Counted from the first letter of the stretch, positions 27,768 to 37,469 are shown. The stretch: 64,000 nt of DNA from Methylobacterium sp. R2-1 (GCF_014191355.1 NZ_JACHWM010000002.1:124001-188000); one strand, 5' to 3'. Program-made: numbers and translations. Notes: a model not told the origin generated them from the sequence alone.

Positions 27768-29501
27768 ATGGCAACCCGCAACGTATCGGATCTCGTGGTC
27801 GAGACGCTCCAGCAGGCGGGCGTGCGCCGCGTCTACGGCCTCGTCGGCGACAGCCTGAACGGGATCACAGAGGCGATCCGCAGCCGGGGCGTCATCGATT
27901 GGGTCCATGTCCGCCACGAGGAGGTCGCCGCCTTCGCCGCCGCGGGCGAGGCGCAGGTGACCGGCGAACTCGCGGTCTGTGCCGGCTCCTGCGGGCCGGG
28001 CAATCTCCACCTCATCAACGGCCTGTTCGACGCCCACCGCACCCGCACACCGGTGCTGGCGATCGCCGCCCACATCCCGTCGAGCGAGATCGGCCTCAAC
28101 TACTTCCAGGCAACGCGGCCGGAGGAGCTGTTCCGCGACTGCAGCCATTTCTGCGAGTTGGTTTCCGACCCGGAGCAGTTGCCCAACGTGCTCGAGTCCG
28201 CAATCCGCACGGCTGTGGGCAAGCGCGGCGTCGCCGTCGTTGTCATCCCAGGCACCGTGGCGCTGAAGGACGCGCCGAAGCGCGCCCTGGCCGCCCCGGC
28301 GACGTTGCGCCCCCGGGCGCCCGTCACCGTGCCGCCGGCCGACGAACTCGATCGCTTGGCCGACCTCCTCAACAGCTCGAAGAAAATCACGTTGCTGTGC
28401 GGGCGCGGCTGCGCCGGGGCGCACGCACCGCTGATGCGGCTTGCGGAGACGCTCAAGAGCCCGATCGTCCACGCACTCGGCGGCAAGGAGCATGTCGAGC
28501 ACGACAACCCCTACGATGTCGGCATGACCGGCTTGATCGGGTTCAGTTCGGGCTACGCGGCGATGGAGGCCTGCGAGACCCTGCTGATGCTCGGCACCGA
28601 CTTCCCCTACCGCCAGTTCTATCCCGAGAACGCCAAGATCGCGCAGGTCGATCTGCGTCCGGAGAACCTGGGCAAGCGCTGCCGGCTCGAACTCGGCCTC
28701 GTCGGGGATGTGGCCGCCACCATCGAGGCGCTGCTGCCGCGGCTCACCGGCAATGACAACGCGCGCCACCTGGAGGCGAGCCTCAAGCACTACGCCAAGG
28801 CGCGGGAAGACCTCGACGACCTCGCCACCGGCAAAGCCGGCCGCCGGCCGATCCACCCGCAATACCTCACCCGGCTCCTCAGCGAGGCGGCGCATGATGA
28901 CGCCGTGTTCACGGCCGATGTCGGCACGCCCACCGTCTGGGCGGCGCGCTACCTCCACATGACCGCCGGGCGGCGCCTGATCGGCTCCTGGGCCCACGGC
29001 TCGATGGCCAACGCCCTTCCCCATGCCATCGGAATTCAGGCGGCGAGTCCCGGCCGGCAGGTGATCTCGCTGTCGGGCGACGGCGGCTTCGCCATGCTGA
29101 TGGGCGACATCCTCACCCTGACGCAGGAGAAGCTGCCGGTGAAGGTCGTCATCTTCAACAACGGCACGCTCGGCTTCGTCGAGCTGGAGATGAAGGCCGC
29201 AGGCTATCTCGAGACCGGCGTCACGCTCGAAAATCCGGATTTCGCCGCCATGGCCAACGCCATCGGCATCCATGCCCGTCGGGTCGAGGACCCAGGTGAT
29301 CTGGAGGGCGCGATCCGGGACGTGCTGGCCCATCCCGGCCCCGCGCTCCTCGACGTGGTGACGAACCGACAGGAACTGGCGATGCCGCCGAAGCTCCAGG
29401 CCGAGCAGGTGAAGGGTTTCAGCCTCTACGCCCTCCAGGCGGTGATGAACGGGCGCGGCGACGCGATCCTCGACCTGGCCAAGACCAACCTGCTCCGCTG
29501 A
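27768..29501 (+). CDS. poxB: thiamine-diphosphate pyruvate dehydrogenase (quinone), PoxB type
   Basis: A 577-residue ThDP enzyme of the PoxB/pyruvate oxidase group, oxidising pyruvate to acetate and CO2 and passing electrons through FAD to ubiquinone at the membrane. N-terminal Pyr domain: VYGLVGDSLNGITEAI and the activating Glu in VRHEEVAAFAA. Middle FAD domain: LLCGRGCAGAHAPLM. C-terminal PP domain: SGDGGFAMLMGDILTL followed by FNNGTLGFVE, the GDG...NN ThDP motif. The ending (FSLYALQAVMNGRGDAILDLAK) resembles the membrane-binding tail region. Single gene between the rho terminator and the receptor gene. Confidence 0.9.
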   Translation: MATRNVSDLVVETLQQAGVRRVYGLVGDSLNGITEAIRSRGVIDWVHVRHEEVAAFAAAGEAQVTGELAVCAGSCGPGNLHLINGLFDAHRTRTPVLAIAAHIPSSEIGLNYFQATRPEELFRDCSHFCELVSDPEQLPNVLESAIRTAVGKRGVAVVVIPGTVALKDAPKRALAAPATLRPRAPVTVPPADELDRLADLLNSSKKITLLCGRGCAGAHAPLMRLAETLKSPIVHALGGKEHVEHDNPYDVGMTGLIGFSSGYAAMEACETLLMLGTDFPYRQFYPENAKIAQVDLRPENLGKRCRLELGLVGDVAATIEALLPRLTGNDNARHLEASLKHYAKAREDLDDLATGKAGRRPIHPQYLTRLLSEAAHDDAVFTADVGTPTVWAARYLHMTAGRRLIGSWAHGSMANALPHAIGIQAASPGRQVISLSGDGGFAMLMGDILTLTQEKLPVKVVIFNNGTLGFVELEMKAAGYLETGVTLENPDFAAMANAIGIHARRVEDPGDLEGAIRDVLAHPGPALLDVVTNRQELAMPPKLQAEQVKGFSLYALQAVMNGRGDAILDLAKTNLLR

Positions 29502-29754
29502 GCCGGTCCCATCGCAGCGCGCCTTCACGAGCGGCGCGCCCCGCCTGAGCAATCGTTGCAGGCGCGTCACAGCGATTCGAAACCTTGGGAACGGACCTGA
29601 GTGAGGAGGGAGCGCAACCTCCCGAAATTCCTCCGGAAACTCGGCCATGATACACATTGTAATAGGTCTAAGTTGTTGATTTCTCGAACCTTTCCCCTTG
29701 TCGTCGCGAATAGGCGCCGACATTCAGGGGCCAGATCGGCTTCGAGGATCCACC

Positions 29755-32046
29755 ATGCTCTCGCATCGCCGCCGCGTCTCGGCGCGTATTGCCGGGCTGC
29801 TGCTGACCGGGACGGCTCTCACCGGACCGGCCCTCGCCCAACAGGCGAGCACCACGCTGGAAACGATCACGGTGGAGGCGAGCCGCGGACAGCAATCCGC
29901 ACGAGGACCGGTCCAGGGCGCGCTGCAGCCTCCGTCTCCCGCCGCGGCCTCGCTGCCGGCTCCCGGCGTTGCCGGTGCCGTCGGCGTCGGATCGGCGACG
30001 AGCGGCGGGGGCGGCGGTCCGACCGGCGTCGTCGGCTACACGGCTAAGGGCAGCGCGGCGGCGACCAAGACAAACACGCCGATCATTGAAACGCCGGCCT
30101 CGGTCTCGGTCGTCACCCGCGAGCAGCTCAACGACCGCAACGTCCAGACGCTCAACGACGCGATCGCCTACACGCCGGGCATCTCCTCCAACGTGTTCGG
30201 CTTCGATCCGCGCTTCGACGCCTTCTTCATCCGCGGCTTCTCGGTGACCAATATCGGTGTCTACCGCGACGGCCTGCGCCAGCCCTCCGCCCCCTTCGCC
30301 ATTCCCCGCGTCGAGCCCTACGGCCTCGACGCCCTGACCATCCTGCGCGGGCCGGCGGCGGGCCTCTACGGACTCGGCGCGCCGGGCGGCATCGTCGATG
30401 TCACGTCGAAGCGCCCGACCTCCGTGCCCTTCGGCGAGGTCTGGCTGCAGCGGGGCAAGTACGGCCGCTACCAGGGCGCCTTCGATCTCGGCGGCCCGAT
30501 CGAGCAGACCGACGGGCAGTTCTCCTACCGCCTCACCGGCCTGTTCCGGCAGGGCGACAGCTTCCTGCCCGGCGGCCGGGAGGACCGCGCCTTCATCGCC
30601 CCGGCGATCACGTGGCGGCCCGATGCCGACACCAGCCTGACGGTACTCGCCGAGTATCTCGACAACACGGTGCCCGGCAACGCCTCGTTCTACTCGAACT
30701 TCGCCGATCCGCGCTTCCAGAAGACGAACCTGTTCTCGGGCGATCCGGCCTTTCAGGATTTCACGACGCGGCAGTACCGTATCGGCTACGCGTTCGAGCA
30801 CCGGTTCAGCCCGGACGTCGTGTTCCGGCAGAACTTCCGCTATCAGAACAACGACGCCGATCTGCGATACACGCAGATCGACACGATCAGCCCGGACCTC
30901 CGAACGGCCGGCCGCTCGAACGGTCGTATCACCGACACGCTCGACACGCTCTCGCTCGACAACCAGCTCGAGACCCGGTTCGCCACCGGCCCGGTCGCCC
31001 ACACCCTGGTCGCCGGAATCGACTACACCAACGCGCGCTTCACCGAGCGAGGCGGTTTTCTCGTGGTGCCGAGCCTGCAGATCGGCGGCCTGATCCGCCC
31101 GAACTACGGCGCGCAGTTCATTCCCACGCCCGCCTATACGAGTGCCGGCCGTCAGCGCATCGAGCAGCTCGGTACCTACGTGCAGGATCAGGCGCGGATC
31201 GGATCGCTGATCCTCACCCTGACCGGGCGGCACGATCAGGTCTCGCAACTCACCGAGAGCTACAGCGCCCCGTCGGCCACGGGCGCGTCGGTCACCGGCG
31301 ACCGCGCCTTCTCTTACCGCGTCGGCGCCAACTACCTGCTGACGGACTTCATCGTCCCCTACGCGAGCTTCGCCACGACCTTCGCACCGCAACTCGGCTT
31401 CGACCGGAGCGGCGCCGCCTTCCAGCCGACGAGCGGCGAGCAGTTCGAGGCCGGCATCAAGACCCAGGTGCCGGGCCGGAACGTGTTCCTCAACATGGCG
31501 GTGTTCGACATTACGCAATCGAACGTGCTGCGGCCCGATCCCGTCAATCCGATCCTGTTCCAGGCGGCGATCGGAGAGGTTCGCTCGAAAGGTGCCGAAC
31601 TGGAACTGACCGCCAATCTCGGTGCCGGCATCAACGTGCTGGCCTCCTACAGCCACGTCGATATCCGCACGACCCGCAATCCCGGCGCACCGGACTCGGT
31701 CGGGATTCCGCTCTCGGGCATTCCGGCCAACACCTTCACGGCGTTCGCCAACTACGCCTTTCAGCCGGATACCGACCTGTTCGGCCTGAGCTTCGGCGGC
31801 GGCATCCGCTACGCCGGCACCAGTCCGGCCAATGAGGTGCCGGGCAGCTTCCGCAACTCGACCGTGGCGCTGTTCGATGCGGTGGCGGCTTACGACTTCG
31901 CCAAGGTCGATTCGCGGCTGCGAGGCATGCGACTTCAGGTCAACGTGAACAACGCGTTCGACCGCCGCTATTTCAACTGCCAGGCGGGCGCCTGCTACCG
32001 TGGCCAGCCTCGCCAATTCTACGCGAGCCTGATCTATCGCTGGTGA
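29755..32046 (+). CDS. TonB-dependent siderophore receptor
   Basis: Outer-membrane receptor importing ferric siderophore with TonB energy. Signal peptide MLSHRRRVSARIAGLLLTG ... ALAQ, then the TonB-box region (LETITVEASRG), a Pro/Gly-rich linker to about residue 95, the plug (TPIIETPASVSVVTREQLNDR, LNDAIAYTPGISS, FFIRGFSV, LDALTILRGPAAGLYG, PGGIVDVTSKRP) and a 22-strand barrel ending FYASLIYRW with a terminal aromatic. 763 residues. Plug features match the FecA/FpvA siderophore class, but no N-terminal signalling domain is evident. Followed at once by a FhuF-like reductase gene, supporting iron uptake. Confidence 0.92.
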   Translation: MLSHRRRVSARIAGLLLTGTALTGPALAQQASTTLETITVEASRGQQSARGPVQGALQPPSPAAASLPAPGVAGAVGVGSATSGGGGGPTGVVGYTAKGSAAATKTNTPIIETPASVSVVTREQLNDRNVQTLNDAIAYTPGISSNVFGFDPRFDAFFIRGFSVTNIGVYRDGLRQPSAPFAIPRVEPYGLDALTILRGPAAGLYGLGAPGGIVDVTSKRPTSVPFGEVWLQRGKYGRYQGAFDLGGPIEQTDGQFSYRLTGLFRQGDSFLPGGREDRAFIAPAITWRPDADTSLTVLAEYLDNTVPGNASFYSNFADPRFQKTNLFSGDPAFQDFTTRQYRIGYAFEHRFSPDVVFRQNFRYQNNDADLRYTQIDTISPDLRTAGRSNGRITDTLDTLSLDNQLETRFATGPVAHTLVAGIDYTNARFTERGGFLVVPSLQIGGLIRPNYGAQFIPTPAYTSAGRQRIEQLGTYVQDQARIGSLILTLTGRHDQVSQLTESYSAPSATGASVTGDRAFSYRVGANYLLTDFIVPYASFATTFAPQLGFDRSGAAFQPTSGEQFEAGIKTQVPGRNVFLNMAVFDITQSNVLRPDPVNPILFQAAIGEVRSKGAELELTANLGAGINVLASYSHVDIRTTRNPGAPDSVGIPLSGIPANTFTAFANYAFQPDTDLFGLSFGGGIRYAGTSPANEVPGSFRNSTVALFDAVAAYDFAKVDSRLRGMRLQVNVNNAFDRRYFNCQAGACYRGQPRQFYASLIYRW

Positions 32047-32059
32047 GGCGAGTTCCGCC

Positions 32060-32785
32060 CTGACCCTCGTCACCCAGGACATCCTCGACGGCGCCCTGAC
32101 CGGCGCCTTCGCACCCTTCTCCGGCCGGCTCCGCCGCGATCCCGATCCACGGGCCTACGCGCTGTCGGACCTCGCGCACGGTGCGGTCTCCGACGGGATC
32201 GCCCTCTTCGCGGATGCCTATCCGGGGGCCGAGCGCAGAGCGGTGGCCTCGCTCTGGAGCGCCTACCTCTTCGCCGCACTGATCGCGCCGACGCTCGCGA
32301 CGGGGGCGCGACTTGGGGCGGCCGTCGCTATCGAGTCGATCCGCTTTGCGCCAGGATCCGGGCTGCCGGCAACTCTTCACCTCGCGTCGGAACGGGCGCT
32401 CCCCTCCCCTCTCCCGGCTCAGGTCGACCGGCTGCTGGCCGAGGGCATCACGCCCGTGATCCAGGTTCTGCGGGCCGAGACGGGGCTGTCGCACCGGCTG
32501 CTGTGGGAGAATGCCGGCGGTCATCTGTTCTGGACGCTGAAGACGATCGCGCGGGAAAACCCGGATCGGGCGGTCGAGGCGGCCGAGGCCTTGCAGGCCC
32601 TGTGCTGGCCGCGCGAAGCCTGCACGGCGCTCACCCTGATGCGCGCCGACGCGCTGGCGGGCTTTGACGCGCCGCGCCGCCGGGTCTGCTGCCTGCGGCA
32701 CGGGCTGCCGGGTTTCTCGAAATGCGAGGGGATCTGTCCTCTGCTCAAGCGGGGATCGTATCAGCCAAGCCCGCGGGGCATGTGA
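32060..32785 (+). CDS. FhuF-like siderophore-iron reductase, start codon unclear
   Basis: Cytosolic [2Fe-2S] protein reducing ferric siderophores to release iron. The C-terminal cluster motif RRVCCLRHGLPGFSKCEGICPL has the CC-x9-C-x2-C spacing of the family. Good protein-like sequence (TGAFAPFSGRLRR, ALSDLAHGAVSDGIALFADAYPG) runs in frame from 32060, but the frame has no ATG, GTG or TTG between the TGA stop at about 32029 and GTG 32243. The latter would remove about 61 residues. I give 32060 (CTG), which would make 241 residues, the family norm. Only 13 nt follow the receptor stop, so coupled translation is plausible. Confidence 0.72.
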   Translation: MTLVTQDILDGALTGAFAPFSGRLRRDPDPRAYALSDLAHGAVSDGIALFADAYPGAERRAVASLWSAYLFAALIAPTLATGARLGAAVAIESIRFAPGSGLPATLHLASERALPSPLPAQVDRLLAEGITPVIQVLRAETGLSHRLLWENAGGHLFWTLKTIARENPDRAVEAAEALQALCWPREACTALTLMRADALAGFDAPRRRVCCLRHGLPGFSKCEGICPLLKRGSYQPSPRGM

Positions 32786-32900
32786 CGCGAAGCCCGAATC
32801 CGCCATACCGAAGGGATCAAACGGACTTGGGATGAGAACCCGCCCGAGTCGAGACATCAGGCACCCAGCGGATCGGAGCGGACGATCCCATGCACTCTCA

Positions 32901-32954
32901 TCCTGAAGTGCTGGAGCGGGGCCTCTCTCGGGGCCGCCACGCGGCACCTCAGGA
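32901..32954. repeat. intergenic hairpin with dispersed-repeat arm
   Basis: TCCTGAAGTGC (32901-32911) faces GCACCTCAGGA (32944-32954), one G-U pair, enclosing two direct copies of CGGGGCC. It is flanked at 32802-32822 by a sequence resembling the ends of the 56.2-kb element (ACCGAAGsGATCAAACGGA). Confidence 0.55.
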
Positions 32955-33006
32955 CGAGGTAAAGTGTTGAACAAGCAGCTCCAACAGGCTCTGAGCGGCC
33001 CCGCCC

Positions 33007-33972
33007 TCAGCCGCCGCGTCCAACTTCCGCGCCGAGTCCGCGCTGCGCCTTCGAGCGCAGGCGCTTGTTCTGAAAGACCAGCGTGACGGTGGCGCCGCTG
33101 CCGCGGTCCGACCAGAGATAGGTCTCGAAGGTGCCGAGCCCGGAGATCGTCGCGGTGGCGTCGATGGTGCCGCGGCAGCCGAGCAGGCCCTCGACTTCGG
33201 AGAGACGCATCTCGGCCTGGAGCAGCTCGAAGGTGCCGAGGCTGATCGGGCACTGCGTCCGCTCCGTCGACGGCCGGTGCGCGGCGACCGGCACCAGCGC
33301 GGGGTGGGGCGGCCCGGCCGGCGCCGGATCGGCGGCTGGCGGCTGCGCATGCCGGGTTCGGGCCGGCGGCGCGTCGTCCCACGCATCGGGGGAGGTGACT
33401 GGCATCGCGGCGAGCGCGCGGGGCGGTTCCGCGTGCGGGGCGCCGACGGGTGCCGCGACGGGCCGCTGACCTTCCGGTGCGGCGCCGCCGCTCCGCAGGG
33501 CAGGGATGAAGGCCGGACCCTGCCGCAGCCGGGCGAGCCCGGCCGAGGCACCATCGGGCCCGGCCCCATGCGGCGCCCGTTCCACGCCCGCCTCGACGGG
33601 GGGGCGGGCATGCCCGACGACGATGGCCCGGCGCAGGGCCGCCTCCAGGCCGCGCAGGTCGCGAGCGAGGTGCTCGCTTCGCTTGGTACCGGCCGGCCCG
33701 GAGCGGGTCTCGCAGGCTGCGAAGGCGGAGAGGGCGTCGCGGATCTCGTCCTCGGTCCACTGCCCGGTCGGCTTGCCGAACAGGTCGGCCTCGCCCTGCG
33801 GCACGGCGGTCGCCGTGGCGGCGCCGAGCCGGCCGAGCCTCTCCTCCGCAAGGGAACGGTGCGCGCCGCAGCCGCCGGCAACCGCGAGGGCCGCGCGGAA
33901 CGGCGAGGGTGCGGCGGCAAGGGAAGAGCCGCACGCGACCGCGAGCAGGGCCGGTGCGAGAAGGAAGCGCAT
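33007..33972 (-). CDS. secreted hypothetical protein with OmlA/BLIP-like C-terminal region
   Basis: A 321-residue predicted periplasmic protein: signal peptide MRFLLAPALLAVACGSSLAAA, a helical segment with a Cys pair (GGCGAHRSLAEE, FAACETRSG), a long Pro/Ala-rich linker (about residues 150-240), and a compact C-terminal domain (CPISLGTFELLQAEMRLSEVEGLLGC ... TYLWSDRGSGATVTLVFQN ... SKAQRGLG). That domain has the SxVExLLGxxG and VTVxFQN pattern seen in SmpA/OmlA- and beta-lactamase-inhibitor-like folds. ATG 33972 is set by the signal peptide. Function unknown. Confidence 0.7.
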   Translation of the reverse strand: MRFLLAPALLAVACGSSLAAAPSPFRAALAVAGGCGAHRSLAEERLGRLGAATATAVPQGEADLFGKPTGQWTEDEIRDALSAFAACETRSGPAGTKRSEHLARDLRGLEAALRRAIVVGHARPPVEAGVERAPHGAGPDGASAGLARLRQGPAFIPALRSGGAAPEGQRPVAAPVGAPHAEPPRALAAMPVTSPDAWDDAPPARTRHAQPPAADPAPAGPPHPALVPVAAHRPSTERTQCPISLGTFELLQAEMRLSEVEGLLGCRGTIDATATISGLGTFETYLWSDRGSGATVTLVFQNKRLRSKAQRGLGAEVGRGG

Positions 33973-34127
33973 GGGGCGTTCGCCTGGGATCAGGTCATGC
34001 TGCCTAAACGAGCGGTTCGGCGTGAACGGACCCTTACCGCAGGGGCCAGGGCGGCCGAACTTCGGCCGCCATGCCTTACCGTCCGTTGACCGCCTCGCTC
34101 GGATCGACCGCACCCAGCCTCATATCA

Positions 34128-34160
34128 AATCCGATTGGTCTCTTCAGGTGATCGGATTTG
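34128..34160. repeat. inverted repeat AAATCCGAT / ATCGGATTT
   Basis: Perfect 9-bp arms at 34128-34136 and 34152-34160 with a 15-nt loop, in the gap between terC and the secreted protein gene. Possibly part of a dispersed intergenic palindrome. Confidence 0.6.
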
Positions 34161-34202
34161 GGTTCCGCTCAGGCGCCGCGCGAGATTGGCGGATGCAGCT
34201 CC

Positions 34203-34228
34203 CGGCAGTTTTCACGGGAAAACTGCCG
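34203..34228 (-). terminator. hairpin just downstream of terC
   Basis: CGGCAGTTTTC (34203-34213) and GAAAACTGCCG (34218-34228) form a perfect 11-bp stem with a 4-nt loop, five nucleotides past the terC stop. There is no clean T-run, so termination is likely but not certain. Confidence 0.6.
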
Positions 34229-34232
34229 CGCT

Positions 34233-34991
34233 TCAGGCGGCACCCTTCGACGACTTCCCCCGCTTGCGGCGGCGAGCCAGCATGTTGAGGACCTCCACGC
34301 CGGCCGAGAAGGCCATGGCGGTGTAGATGTAGCCCTTCGGCACATGTGCCCCGAAGCCCTCGGCGAGCAGCGTCATGCCGATCATGATGAGGAAGCCGAG
34401 CGCCAGCATCACCACGGTGGGGTTGGCGGCGATGAAGCGCGAGAGCGGATCGGCGGCGATCAGCATCACCGTGACGGCGGCGAGAACCGCGACGACCATG
34501 ATCGCGACATGCTCGGTCATGCCAACCGCCGTGATGATCGAGTCGATCGAGAAGACGAGGTCGAGAACCAGGATCTGGACAATGGCGGAGCCGAAACCGA
34601 GCGCCACCTGGCTGCCCAGCTTTTCCTCCGGACTCGGATCGACGCTGTGGTGGATCTCCTTGGTCGCCTTCCACAGCAGAAACAGGCCGCCCGCGATCAG
34701 GATGAGGTCGCGCCAGGAGAACCCTTTCCCGAAGATTTCGAAGACCGGCTCCGTCAGGTGGACGATCCAGGCCACGGTGCCGAGCAGAGCAAGGCGGAGG
34801 ATCAGCGCAAGACCGATGCCGATGCGCCGGGCCCGGCTCTGCTGGTCGGCCGGCAGTTTGTTGGTGATGATCGAGATGAAGATCAGGTTGTCGATGCCGA
34901 GCACGACCTCCATCACCACGAGGGTCGCCAATGCGGCCCAGGCGGTGGGATCGGCGGCGAGGTGCAGCAAGCTGTCCAAGGGGTTGGCCAA
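34233..34991 (-). CDS. TerC-family integral membrane protein
   Basis: A 252-residue protein with seven to eight membrane helices and the TerC core: [24 protein letters not shown] with a conserved Asp, and a repeat of the motif in [19 protein letters not shown]. TerC/Alx/YoaE relatives move metal ions (manganese) or aid metalation of exported proteins; substrate here is not known. The C-terminus is basic ([11 protein letters not shown]). It lies 15 nt behind the lipid kinase gene and is probably cotranscribed. Confidence 0.9.
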   Translation of the reverse strand: MANPLDSLLHLAADPTAWAALATLVVMEVVLGIDNLIFISIITNKLPADQQSRARRIGIGLALILRLALLGTVAWIVHLTEPVFEIFGKGFSWRDLILIAGGLFLLWKATKEIHHSVDPSPEEKLGSQVALGFGSAIVQILVLDLVFSIDSIITAVGMTEHVAIMVVAVLAAVTVMLIAADPLSRFIAANPTVVMLALGFLIMIGMTLLAEGFGAHVPKGYIYTAMAFSAGVEVLNMLARRRKRGKSSKGAA

Positions 34992-35006
34992 GGGTCGTCC
35001 GTCGGT

Positions 35007-35936
35007 TCAGAAGGGAAGAGGAAAGCGGCTCGTGGTGCCGGGTGCGGCGTTCGGCGGCGCGAGCACGCGCACCGCCTTCGGCACGATCTTGAAATGGGCC
35101 GGCGTCCAGGTGGTGAGTTCGCCGTCGGTGTTGACCGCCCGGGGCCTGCGGGTCGTCAGTACCAGTTCCGTGGTCTCGAAAGCGCGCACGTCCGCGGCCT
35201 TGCCGTGCGTGCCCCGGCGCAGGGCCGGCAGCAGCGCGATCAGCCGCCACCAATGGGCGACCTCCAGGCTGTAGAAATCGAGCCGGCCGTCATCGACGGT
35301 GGCGTCCTCCTGCACGGTCATCCCACCACCGTAATGGCGCCCGTTGCCGACCGAGGCCTGGATCGTCGTTACCTTCTCGGTACGGCCGTCATGCTCGATC
35401 GTGACCGTGAAGGGACGGGCGCGGCGCAGCAGGCGGATGGCTGCGATGGCATATCCCACCGTGCCCCAGGCCTTCTTGGCATCCGCCGTGAGTTCACTGG
35501 CGAGGTCGGCCGAGAAGCCGACGCTCGCCACGTTGAAGTAGTAGTGCCCGTTGACGCAGCCGAGATCGATCGCCTTCTCCGGCGCCGTGGGGATCAGCCC
35601 TGCGGCCGCCTCCGGTTCGAGGGGCAGGCCGAGGGAGCGGGCGAGATCGTTGGCGGTGCCGAGCGGCAGGATGCCGAAGGGCAGCTTCGTCTCGACGAGG
35701 GCCGGCGCAGCCGCGTTCATGGTGCCGTCGCCGCCGCCGAGGATCACGAGATCAACCGCCTCGGCATGGCGCCCGATCACTTCCTTGCAATCGGTGCTGC
35801 CTTCAGGCTCGATGAGGTCGAGCCCACCCTGGCGGAGGATCGTTCGGATCGCGTCCAGTGGCGCGGACCCGCTCCGGGCTTTGCCGTTCACGAGAAGGAG
35901 CGCGCGGCGCTTCTTCGGAGTCGAGGTTGCACTCAA
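35007..35936 (-). CDS. lipid kinase, YegS/diacylglycerol kinase family
   Basis: A 309-residue lipid kinase phosphorylating diacylglycerol or a related lipid head group. The DAGK catalytic domain shows LLVNGKARSG, VILGGGDGTMNAAAPAL with the nucleotide GGGDGT loop, LPLGTANDLARSLGLP and the FNVASVGFSAD strand. The C-terminal beta domain contains NGRHYGGGMTVQEDATVDDGRLDFY. An N-terminal basic SATSTPKKRRA leads into the first strand. The YegS-type branch is favoured by length. First gene of a unit with terC. Confidence 0.9.
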   Translation of the reverse strand: MSATSTPKKRRALLLVNGKARSGSAPLDAIRTILRQGGLDLIEPEGSTDCKEVIGRHAEAVDLVILGGGDGTMNAAAPALVETKLPFGILPLGTANDLARSLGLPLEPEAAAGLIPTAPEKAIDLGCVNGHYYFNVASVGFSADLASELTADAKKAWGTVGYAIAAIRLLRRARPFTVTIEHDGRTEKVTTIQASVGNGRHYGGGMTVQEDATVDDGRLDFYSLEVAHWWRLIALLPALRRGTHGKAADVRAFETTELVLTTRRPRAVNTDGELTTWTPAHFKIVPKAVRVLAPPNAAPGTTSRFPLPF

Positions 35937-36524
35937 GCGCCCGCTCCGCTCGCGCCCGGACGGAACAGGAAGACCACCATGACCGGCAAAAGCCTATCCT
36001 CGCACGCTTCCGCGCCGCGTTCGCGCCAGCGTAGATAAGGATCCGACATCACGGTCGACGCCTCGACCGTCAGAGGGGCCCGGACCCGTCCTCTGCAATC
36101 CCGCCCGATGCTCCCGCCGGGAGCCCTTGGCCTGCTCCGCCCTGAGGGCAGGAAGAGCCGGGACCGCCACGCTCAAGGTGGGGACTTCCCGCGGGTTGGC
36201 AAGGGTACAAACCAGGGGTCGAGCAAGAGGACAACGAGCAAGCGGAAAGGGTGTGCGAGGATCGAACCCGTCTCGGGAGCGCTCCGGGGAGGGACAGCGG
36301 GGGTAACGGGCCTTCCGACGCGACGCCTGTCGCAAAGGAGACCGGACTCGGTATAGGAACGCGTTGGCGAAATGCGTGGAACCGTCGCGGTGCGGTCACG
36401 CGTTCCGTCGCACCGACCGCCTCCCGCGGAACGCTCACTGCCGTCACCTGTCCCAGGTGAGAGCCAACGGTCGTCGGGCGCTTCGTGAGGCACCTTCAGG
36501 CCTGCTCGCCCGATCGGCCCCGTC
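35937..36524. other. 588-nt intergenic region, no gene seen
   Basis: I find no convincing coding sequence, tRNA or known RNA. The 36258-36275 stretch recalls a tRNA T-loop but does not form the stems. Near the right end, GGAAC (36378-36382) and CGTT (36401-36404) resemble an EcfG promoter but with an 18-nt spacer, one too many. Confidence 0.5.
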
Positions 36525-37352
36525 ATGCGCCCCGTCCTGCTTCTGACCCTTCTCCTCTCCTCGGCCTGCGCGACGGGAACCGCCCTGGCACAGTCGGGGT
36601 CGAACTGGGTCGATCCACCGGCGAAATCCGGGCCCTCTGCCGGAGGCGAGCGGGCGAAGCCGGCGGCCAAGCCGGGTCCCCGTTTCGAGGCAGCCAAGCC
36701 GGGCCCCCGTTTCGAGGTCGAACCGGGCGCGCGTGCCCCGCACCGGGCGGCCGCCCCCTCCCCCGCCCGGCGAGAGACGCACCGTCACGACCGCACCCGC
36801 GCGGCCGAGATGCGTCGCGCCCGCCGGGCCGCCATCCGCGAGCGGGCACGTGAGCAGGGCTATGCGCATACCGCCCGGACGGAGCGTGCTCTTGAGCGCC
36901 CTGCTCCTCCGACCGCTCGGATGGCACGGAGCGAGCCGGATCCGCGCTTCTCGGATTGGGCCGTGACCGCGCGGCGCCTGAGCCTCGATTATCTCGACAG
37001 CGTGTCCGCGCCGAACGGCGCGATGCTGGCCTCCGCGCCCCGCTTCTACGGCAGCACGGTTCGCTTCCACGGCCGTGTCATGTCGGCCGGCGCGCTGCTG
37101 GCCGAGAAGCTACGCTTCGCCCGGCGCTGGCCGGAGCGGCGCTATGAGCCGCAAGGGGAGCCGCGAGTCGCCTGCGACGGGCCGAGCGCCACCTGCCTCG
37201 TGCGCGTCGTCCACGACTTCACGGCGCTGAGCCCCTCCCGCGGGGCGCGCTCGCAGGGCATCGCCGAACTTACGCTGACGGTGAGCTTCGCGGACGGGGC
37301 ACCGGTCATCGTCTCGGAGTCGAGCCGCGTCTTGAGCCGCGCCGGCGCCTGA
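36525..37352 (+). CDS. secreted hypothetical protein
   Basis: A 275-residue protein of no recognised family. Signal peptide MRPVLLLTLLLSSACATGTALAQ; an Ala-Cys at the end of the hydrophobic run could even be a lipobox (SSAC). Residues 46-65 hold a direct duplication (KPGPRFEAA/KPGPRFEVE). A very basic helical stretch (RAAEMRRARRAAIRERARE) precedes a globular domain of about 130 residues with conserved-looking strands (SDWAVTARRLSLDYLDSVS, YGSTVRFHGRVMSAGALLAEKLRFARRWPERRYEPQ) and two Cys (VACDGPSATCLV), probably a disulfide. GC bias is as in neighbours. Confidence 0.7.
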   Translation: MRPVLLLTLLLSSACATGTALAQSGSNWVDPPAKSGPSAGGERAKPAAKPGPRFEAAKPGPRFEVEPGARAPHRAAAPSPARRETHRHDRTRAAEMRRARRAAIRERAREQGYAHTARTERALERPAPPTARMARSEPDPRFSDWAVTARRLSLDYLDSVSAPNGAMLASAPRFYGSTVRFHGRVMSAGALLAEKLRFARRWPERRYEPQGEPRVACDGPSATCLVRVVHDFTALSPSRGARSQGIAELTLTVSFADGAPVIVSESSRVLSRAGA

Positions 37353-37469
37353 GGCCCGGATCAGCCGCCGCATCGACCGGATACTCCGCCCGCTCCATGC
37401 TGTAGAAGCAGGCAACGGACGCCGCCATGCGGTGGCGTCTCGAACGATCGAGAACAGGGCATCGCGCGC

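Noticed and set aside
29668..32082. 804-codon minus-strand frame opposite the TonB receptor
   Set aside because: High-GC shadow with Arg/Glu/Val bias and no motif; the plus-strand receptor is certain.
36240..36300. tRNA-like T-loop (GGTTCGATCC on the minus strand)
   Set aside because: The 5-bp T stem, anticodon arm and CCA-end acceptor do not pair; no tRNA can be drawn.
36378..36404. EcfG promoter for the secreted protein at 36525
   Set aside because: GGAAC and CGTT are present but the spacer is 18 nt, outside the 16-17 range, and the distance to the gene is large (about 120 nt).
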